Assembly: GCA_040768665.1 (NCBI GenBank)
Contig: JAXGMN010000055.1
Location: 18,701 to 82,700, forward strand
Direction: 5' to 3'
Source: JABWBD01 sp040768665
GTDB lineage: Bacteria; Planctomycetota; Planctomycetia; Pirellulales; Thermoguttaceae
Length of the DNA: 64,000 nt
The translations under genes were made by a program, and so were the position numbers. Position 1 is the first letter of the stretch. The number at the start of each line of letters is the position of its first letter. This document shows, one piece after another, positions 57,925 to 64,000 of the stretch. Under the pieces are notes generated by a model. It saw only the letters and a program-made list of their open reading frames with translations. It was not told where the DNA came from and did no database searches.

Positions 57925-58495
57925 ACCAGGTTGTCAAAGAGCTCCGGAGCGGCAGGCCGCAAAGTCCGGCTACCGACGCCGGTCCGTGGGGGCATGTGTT
58001 CGCATGTCCATTCACCTGCGTCATTGTGGTCGATGCGGCGCGCAGGTCAGCCAATTTCTTGAAACACCAGCAGCAAGTGGAGACGGGGATTGGAGTTATT
58101 ACGCCGCAACATTGCGTTGGAAGCACGCAGCCTGGGACAACGCAGAGAAATGAAGAGCATAAGAAGACCTCCTGGATAGCTTGGCTCCCAAGGCATTCTC
58201 CTCCGCTGCCGTTGCGGAACAGAACGAGAAAACACCACGCTGCCAGGAGATCGCGTGTTTTCACCTCCCCACCTCTGCCGTGAGTCCCGGCAAACGAAGC
58301 GGTTGGGAGAATAGAAAAGAAGATGAGGGAAAAGAAGATGGTTCTGGAAATCGAAAACGGAATTCATCCTCCTCATATTCCTTTCCACCATCTTCTTTTC
58401 TCCGCTCCGCCTTCGTGGAAATCGCCAATTTTGCTTGGGTTGCGGCCAAAGGCCGGGCCAGGTTTTAAGCTCGCCTGTCTTAGCCCGAAGGCCAT
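57925..58495. repeat. Dispersed composite repeat block 2, copy B
   Basis: Homologous to 53600-54298 without the MITE-like insertion; the uninterrupted site is CGAAGCGG at 58295-58302. Ends in GCCGGGCCAGGTTTTAAGCTC. Confidence 0.85.
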
Positions 58496-58808
58496 CGCCA
58501 CCCTAGCCTGGGAGTTCCTCATCGGGTGAACCCCGGAAATAAAACAACGAGGTTGCTTTGGCCAACGGCCATGAACACCGGCCCTGCTGTCTGGCTCTCG
58601 ACTCTCAGCCGTGAATGTGCCGTCGGCAACCCGAAGGCCGCGCCCGCTGGTGCCGACGTCAGATCACGTGCCGTGTGGCATCGTAGCGGCAAGTGCCTCT
58701 GCCGTTGCGGCGTCTTTCGGGGGTGGTATAATAAATTGAACGGCCCACGTGTGGGATGCCTTCCCCCATTTCCCGGCACCTTCCATCCTGCCGGCGAGGT
58801 TTTGATCA

Positions 58809-59195
58809 ATGCCCACGATTAACATTGAAGCCGATATTTCCGTGGATGCAGCCGTCAAGGTAGCGGAACAACTGGGCCATCAGGTTAGCGGTTGAAGTCC
58901 CAAGTGCTGGCGGCCAGTGCCAGACGTGCCTGCAGCAGCGTTTCGCAGGATGAAGCGCAGTATCTGATTCGGATCAACCGGCGTTTGCTGCCCGATTTTC
59001 AGCGGCGATACGACGAGTTAATTGCCAGGCGGGATGCGGAAACGCTGTCTGTCGAGGAGCACGGCGAACTTCTACAACTGTCGCAGCAGGCGGAAATCAC
59101 TTGATGTCGAGCGGGTCGAAGCCCTCGAAGTTAGCGCGCTTCGCGGGGTGACGCTGAATCAGGCTACTGCAGCAATTGAAAATCGACGGCCCGGT
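58809..59195 (+). pseudogene. Small antitoxin-like gene, broken by frameshifts
   Basis: The N-terminus is readable from ATG 58809 (MPTINIEADISVDAAVKVAE, then EQLGHQVSG and a stop at 58893-58895). The middle continues in another frame (AQYLIRINRRLLPDFQRRYD, ELIARRDAETLSVEEHGELL, to 59104), and the end in a third (RVEALEV.ALRGVTLNQ, LQQLKIDGP). Spliced together these make one protein of about 125 residues resembling small planctomycete/cyanobacterial antitoxin-like proteins. At least two indels; a pseudogene. Confidence 0.6.
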
Positions 59196-59787
59196 GGGGA
59201 GCGACGGGGGAAGATGGCCGATGACCCCTGCGCGGCTTCGAGCTCATCATCGGTCTGACGCCGGTCAGCCGGGCTACCGTCCACTCGCTGCAGCTCAACC
59301 GCGAGGAACTGGTAAATCTACGCCGCTTGCTTTATGCCGCTGGGGAGCATCGCGCGCGGGTTGGAGAATCCGAAAGCCCGACCGGTCCCTAAAGCGGCTG
59401 TTCCTGCTCGTCTGCCACTTTCATTAATGCTGCGGCTGTACAGGTCATTGGCAACACCCCGTGAATCCCGGCGACGAAGGGGTTGGGAGGATAAGAGAAG
59501 ACAGGGAGAAAGGTGGTTGATTGAAGATCGAGAAACAGTTCATCCTCCTCGATGGCAGCGCGTCGCAACGCTTGCTGTCCGCCTTCCTCCGGTCTTCGTT
59601 GCCGCTTGGTTGCGGCCGAGGGCCGGGCCAGGTTAAGGTCTAAGCTCGCCTGCTTTGGCCAAGGCCATCGTCACCTAGCCTGGGGTTCCTCATCGGCTGA
59701 GGAACCCCGAGGGAACCAGATACCAACGAGTTCCTTTGGCCAGCGGCCATACACACCGGCCCCGCTGGCTGGCCCTTGCCTCTCGAC
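59196..59787. repeat. Gene-free stretch with repeat block 2, partial copy C
   Basis: 59458-59670 is a shorter relative of blocks A/B (GTGAATCCCGGCGACGAAGG, TTGGGAGGATAAGAGAAGAC, GGTTGCGGCCGAGGGCCGGG, AAGCTCGCCTGCTTTGGCC). A plus-strand fragment at about 59235-59355 (LIIGLTPVSRATVHSLQLNR, EELVNLRRLLYAAGEH) looks like a protein relic of unknown family. Confidence 0.55.
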
Positions 59788-62274
59788 TCAAATCTGCCCT
59801 TGCCGCTGGTGTAGTGGCCGAATAGGCCACTCGTTGGCGATCGCCCTCACGAGCATCTCGACCAGCCCGATGTGGCCGTCGGCGTTCATGTCGAACAGCA
59901 CCCCGTTGTGCAGGCGGTCGGTGGCCAGCAGCAGATTCAGCACGGTGAACAGCGACTCCGGGTTGGGCGGCAGACCGAGCGCGTCGCGGACCGTGTCGGC
60001 CAGGCCGAACGTGGCGGCCCGCCGTCCTCAGTGACCTCGAACCCATATGCCGCCGCCGTCGTGCCCGCCGTCTCGTTGGTCACGTAGACCGCCAAGGCGG
60101 TGGCCAGGACCTGGGCATCGAGCTTTGGCGGACCGCTCAACCAGCCTTTGCCCTTCATCTTGAACAGCGACTGGTAAAACGCTGCAACCTCCGCGTTCGT
60201 CCTGCCCGCCGAGGTTGTTGCCGCCGGCCGCCGCGCGCGTAGAGGTTCGGGAAGGTCGCAGCCAGCCAGTTGCCCAGCTGGGTCGCCCAGGCCCGCCGTT
60301 GAGCGGCTTGATCAGGGCTTGGCCGTGCTTGTTCTGCCAGAAGCCGATCGTGGCGGTTGCCCTCGCTGGATGATGCCATCCGCCGGTGGCCGTTCGCCGA
60401 AGTTGTAGTTCAACGCCTCGGCGCTGGCGTCGAGCAGCACCACGCCGCGGGGTGGTCGTTCACCGAGGCGTCGCCGACCAGCGCACCGTTGACCGTGCCC
60501 AGCGATTCCCGGCCGTCCACGTAATCAGGCGGCTGCGTCTCGGCGAGCAGTACTCGCCCGGCCGCAGGTCGGCGAACTCAAAATGCCCTGCTCGTCGGTC
60601 TCCATCACGATGTCGGCCGCCCTTGCATGATCGTCTGTGCCGGTGAGTTGAATCCTCGCCCCGGCGATCGCCAGTTCGCCGAAGTTGACCTCCCCGTCGT
60701 TGTTAAATCCTCCTGCATCCCTTCGATTCGGGAGCCACGCGGATCTCGGCGAAGTCGTAGCCCGTCCGCATCATTGCTGCCGGAGAGCACCACGATATCG
60801 GCGATCTCGTTGCTGTCCTGGTCGTTGTCGAACCATCCGCCCAGGCCGCCGACGACTCCTTGCCGTCGAGCCGACCCTCGGTTGGATCTCGACCAGCTTG
60901 TATGTGCCGGAACGCAGGTTGCCGAAGGCATACTGCCCTTCCGTACCCCGTGACGGCAGTGGCGATCGGTGTTTCCGCGCTTGGCCGACTGGTCGAAAAG
61001 GTGCCGTCACCGCCTTCCAGCCCCGCATCGCCTCCCTCCAGTTCAAGAGCCCGTCGTTGTCTCGATCGTCGAAAACCCGGCCGGAAAGGGCGACCAGCTC
61101 ACTGACCGATACGGTCACCACGAACTCTTCGAAGCCAGAGTCTCCGTCGTCGTCGCTTACGGTAACTCGCACGATGTACACGCCGTCGTCGGCATACGTG
61201 TGACTCCCCGCAACGCTGCCCGCTGCCTGATCCACGATCCCCGGTTCGACCGTCACGTCGCCCCAATCGATCGTCGCCTCGTGCGTAATGCGCCGTTCGG
61301 CATCCGTGAAGGTGGATGAGGCCAATTCGACAACGTCTCCCTCGTACGTCGCGGTTCGGGCCGGCATCGACGATGGGCGATTCGTGACGATCACGACGAA
61401 CTCATCGAGCACGAATCTCCGTCGTCGTCCGTGACGCTCACTCGCACGATGTACACGCCGTCGTCGGCATAGGCGTGACTGCCGTGACGCTGCCCGCTGC
61501 CTGATCCACGATCCCCGGTTCGACGGTCCCGTCGCCCCGGCTCGATCATTGCTTCGTGCGTATCCGCCGTTCCGGCGCCCGTGAAGGTGGATGAGGCCAG
61601 TTCGACAACGTCTCCCTCGTACATGTCGCGGTCCGGGCCGACATCGACGATGGGCGGGCGATTCGGGACCGTCTACGAACTCGTCGAAGCCGAATTTCCG
61701 TCGTCGTCCGTGACGATCCTCGCGGTGTACGCGCTTCGTCGTCGGCATACACGTGACTCCCCGCAACGCTCCCCCACTGCCTGGTCGACAAGCCCCGGCT
61801 CGACCGTCCCGTCGCCCCAATCGATCGTCGCTGCGTGCGTATCCCCGTTCCTGCATCCGTGAGTGGACGAGGTCAACTCAACAACGTCTCCTACGTACAC
61901 GGCCGGTCCGAGCCGAGCACACAGACGATGGGCGGCCGGTTCCCAACCGTGACGACGAGCTCGTCGAAGCCCGAATCCCCGTCGTCGTCCGTCACGGTCA
62001 CTCGCACGATGTACACGCCGTCGTCGGCATAGGCGTGACTGCCCGTGACGCTGCCCGCTGCCTGATCCACGATCCCCGGTTCGACCGTGCCGTCGCCCCA
62101 GTCGATTATTGCCTGCGTGCGCATCCGCCGTTCCGGCATCCGTGAACGTGGATGAGGTCGAAGCTCAACCGATCCCCTCGTACACATTCCGGTCCTTGCC
62201 GGCATCGACATTGGGCGACCGGTTCCTGTGTCACGAGGAACTGGTCAACTGAATCCCGTCGTCATCCGTTACGG
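59788..62274 (-). pseudogene. C-terminal two-thirds of a giant surface protein, many frameshifts
   Basis: Minus strand, continuing from the PKD gene at the right edge. Readable pieces in order: several PKD-like repeats (GVYIVRVTVTDDDGDSGFDE), SdrD-B-like segments (LVALSGRVFDDRDNDGLLNW; VNFGELAIAGARIQLTGT; VVLLDASAEALNYNFGE), a piece near 60.25 kb (TQLGNWLAATFPNLYAR), GPPKLDAQVLATALAVYVTN, and the last module LLLATDRLHNGVLFDMNADG with stop at 59788-59790. Each piece is good but they lie in shifting frames, mostly at short C/G runs. Either a decaying gene or local sequence errors. Confidence 0.7.
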
Positions 62275-62600
62275 TCACTCGCACGGTGTACGCCGTCGTC
62301 GGCATAGACGTGACTTCCCGCAACGCTGCCCGCTGCCTGATCCGCGATCCCCGGTTCGACCCGTCCCGTCGCCCCAATCGATTATTGCCTCGTGCGTATC
62401 CGCCGTTCCGGCATCCGTGAAGGTGGATGAGGCCAATTCGACAACGTCTCCCTCGTACACGTCGCGGTTCAGGGCCGGCATCGACGATGGGCGGGCGGTC
62501 GTGACCGTCACGACGAACTCATCGAAGCCTGAATCCCCGTCGTCGTCCGTGACGGTGACTCGCACGATGTACACGCCGTCGTCGGGATACGTGTGCTCTA
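61090..62600. repeat. Six tandem PKD-encoding repeats of about 280 nt
   Basis: The marker ACTCGCACGATGTACACGCC recurs (with variants) at about 61165, 61440, 61718, 62000, 62277 and 62558. Successive intervals are about 275, 278, 282, 277 and 281 nt. A 94-residue repeat would be 282 nt, so most copies have small indels that break the frame. Confidence 0.85.
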
Positions 62601-64000
62601 GCAGGAAGGTCTTGTCGGGATTGAGCGCCAGGGGTTGTGTGCCGTTGCCGTCACCATGGTCCACCGTCGCGGTCCACGTGTCGGCTCCCGGATCGGTGAA
62701 GGAGCCCGGACGCGAGAACTCGCTCCCTTCGTCCATGCCGGCATCAACTCCGGCGATGACCGCCGGGGACACGTTGTTGACGGTGATCTCCGTGGAGACG
62801 GCATCCGTTCCGCCGTGGCCGTCGTCGACCAGCAGACTGATGTCGAACGTCGCCGGCCCGTCGTCGATTCCAATGGCCTGGAGTTGCAGCCACGTGAGCG
62901 GAAGTTGAGTGGAGTCGCTGGGACCGTATTCGGTGCCGTTCACCGTCCATGTGTAGGTAAGCTGCTGGCCGGCGTCGGGATCGGTGGAGTCCGAGGCGTT
63001 GAGGACCAGCGTGTCGTCGCCTTCGGAAATGGTGTACGGCCCGCCGGCATCGGCAACGGGAGGCCGATTGCGGATCGTCACGCTGGTTGTGGCCGTGCCG
63101 GTAAGGCCGAACGAATCGGCGACGAGCAACCGGATCGGGACCGCCACGTCGATGGGGAAACCGGCCAGGACCGACCACGGCACGGTGGCGGTTGGCCCGC
63201 TGTACTCGTAGGTCCCGTCGGCGCTGAGGTCCCAGGCGTACGCGACGATCGCGTCACCGTAAGGCTGGTCTGCGTCGCTTGAACCGCTCCCGTCGAGCGT
63301 CAAGTCGTCGCCGATGTCGATTCGGTACGGCCCGGCGGCGTCGGCTGTCGGAGCGCGGTTGCCCTGGTCGACGTCGATCACCAGGTCCGTCGTCGCCGTC
63401 TTCCCCGGCACGTTGTCGTCGGTCACGGTCAGCGTCACCATGTAGCTGCCAAACATCGCGTAGGCATGCGCGACGGTGATCCCGCTGGCGGCGCCCCCAT
63501 CCCCAAAGTCCCAGGAGTAGGACACAATGCTCCGGTCGGGTCGCCCGTGGCTGGATCCGCTGGCGTCGAAGGCAATCACCTGAGTAGGCGCCGCCGGGTT
63601 CGGATTGGCGATGAAGGAGGCAAATGGCCGGTTGTCGTAGATCGACAGCGTCGTCGACGACGTGTTCGTGGCGCCAAACGTGTCGGTCACGGTCAACTCA
63701 ACCGCGAACGAGCCAAGTCCCAAGGCATCGACCTGAGCGGCCGATAGTGCCGGGCTGGCGCCCGCCAGAGCGATGCTCCCGGCGACCAGCCACTGGTAGC
63801 TCACAATGGAATCCCCGGCCGCTTCGTTGGGATCGTAAGACGCCGAGCCGTCCAGCGTCAGCCCCTGTCCCAAGTCCGCGTCGTACGGACCTCCCGTATC
63901 CGCCACCGGTGCCACGTTCCCCTGGTTCACATAGACGACCGTGCTCACCGCCGCCGTTTTGTGCGGATCGTTGTCGTCAGTGAAGGTAAACGTCACCATG
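62275..64000 (-). CDS. Giant PKD-domain surface protein, internal part (5' beyond window)
   Basis: At least 570 codons open from the right edge. Repeated Ig-like PKD domains: VADTGGPYDADLGQGLTLDG, SYSWDFGDGGAASGITVAHAY, TADAAGPYRIDIGDDLTLDG, PPVADAGGPYTISEGDDTLV and HTYPDDGVYIVRVTVTDDD. The W-DFGDG and GPY signatures define PKD. It is a secreted, probably cell-surface or matrix protein with calcium-binding potential. Frame is lost near 62,350, where GACCCGTCCCG has one extra C compared with sister repeats, giving a false C-terminus; the true protein continued into 59.8-62.3 kb. Confidence 0.85.
   Translation of the reverse strand, partial: MVTFTFTDDNDPHKTAAVSTVVYVNQGNVAPVADTGGPYDADLGQGLTLDGSASYDPNEAAGDSIVSYQWLVAGSIALAGASPALSAAQVDALGLGSFAVELTVTDTFGATNTSSTTLSIYDNRPFASFIANPNPAAPTQVIAFDASGSSHGRPDRSIVSYSWDFGDGGAASGITVAHAYAMFGSYMVTLTVTDDNVPGKTATTDLVIDVDQGNRAPTADAAGPYRIDIGDDLTLDGSGSSDADQPYGDAIVAYAWDLSADGTYEYSGPTATVPWSVLAGFPIDVAVPIRLLVADSFGLTGTATTSVTIRNRPPVADAGGPYTISEGDDTLVLNASDSTDPDAGQQLTYTWTVNGTEYGPSDSTQLPLTWLQLQAIGIDDGPATFDISLLVDDGHGGTDAVSTEITVNNVSPAVIAGVDAGMDEGSEFSRPGSFTDPGADTWTATVDHGDGNGTQPLALNPDKTFLLEHTYPDDGVYIVRVTVTDDDGDSGFDEFVVTVTTARPSSMPALNRDVYEGDVVELASSTFTDAGTADTHEAIIDWGDGTGRTGDRGSGSGQRCGKSRLCRRRRTPCE

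Noticed and set aside
61090..62600. CRISPR-like regular repeats
   Set aside because: Units are about 280 nt and encode PKD domains; no short repeat-spacer pattern and no cas genes.
1..64000. tRNA or rRNA genes
   Set aside because: Intergenic regions were read for cloverleaf-like or conserved rRNA sequence; none was recognised by eye. A tRNAscan run would be decisive.

Overview
The window looks like a chromosomal segment of a GC-rich planctomycete, probably of the Pirellulales type. The evidence is the mix of gene families: three secreted ceramidase-like paralogues, DUF4838, ThuA-like and Gfo/Idh/MocA proteins, a beta-propeller/cytochrome-c fusion, CsrA, and a giant PKD/SdrD-type surface protein. 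Palindromic repeats and small toxin-antitoxin remnants of planctomycete style also occur. No rRNA, tRNA, CRISPR array or replication origin was recognised.

Layout. 0-5.8 kb: chemotaxis genes (cheA start, cheR, cheW on the minus strand, a cheY-like gene on the plus strand), fabH, an NRDE protein and a DEAD-box RNA helicase. 6.3-20.6 kb: mostly secreted proteins (propeller-cytochrome, DUF4838, two glycosidase-like TIM barrels, SMP-30), a fused sensor kinase-receiver, and an antitoxin followed by a broken ParE. 20.7-31.9 kb: the centrepiece, an 11-gene minus-strand operon. 32.2-34.9 kb: a divergent gene of unknown function and a LysR-type regulator. 35-44 kb: two UroD-like proteins, a 5'-truncated and an intact Gfo/Idh/MocA oxidoreductase, a PHP/DUF3604 protein, a receiver, a GNAT with a zinc ribbon, an Rrf2 regulator with an obvious operator, and ThuA. 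44.4-53.1 kb: a co-directional run of secreted hydrolases (three ceramidase-like proteins, a D-aminoacylase-like amidohydrolase, a GH31 enzyme). 53-60 kb: a graveyard of repeats, a MITE-like insertion, two DUF433/PIN-like toxin-antitoxin pairs, an integrase N-terminal relic and detached C-terminal modules of a surface protein. 59.8-64 kb: that surface protein on the minus strand, intact in its PKD part at the right edge and riddled with frameshifts downstream.

The operon at 31,909-20,741 encodes what looks like a complete ubiquitin-type cascade and a complete pupylation-type cascade in one transcription unit. In order: FHA-RING-like protein (E3 candidate), ThiF/E1-like enzyme, UBC/E2-like protein with HPN and ICLG motifs, a protein of unknown function, a ubiquitin-like protein, a JAMM isopeptidase, an ARC/Mpa-like AAA ATPase, a Dop-like enzyme, a Pup-like 67-residue protein ending in GGE, a PafA-like ligase with a long C-terminal extension, and CsrA. 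Most junctions are 0-14 nt apart or overlap, so the genes are probably translationally coupled. The promoter is a perfect sigma70 consensus (TTGACA-17-TATAAT). An inverted repeat lies just upstream of it, and the core of that repeat recurs over the -10 region of the nearby LysR gene. That arrangement suggests the LysR protein activates the operon and represses itself. No 20S proteasome genes are in the window, so whether the ATPase feeds a protease is open.
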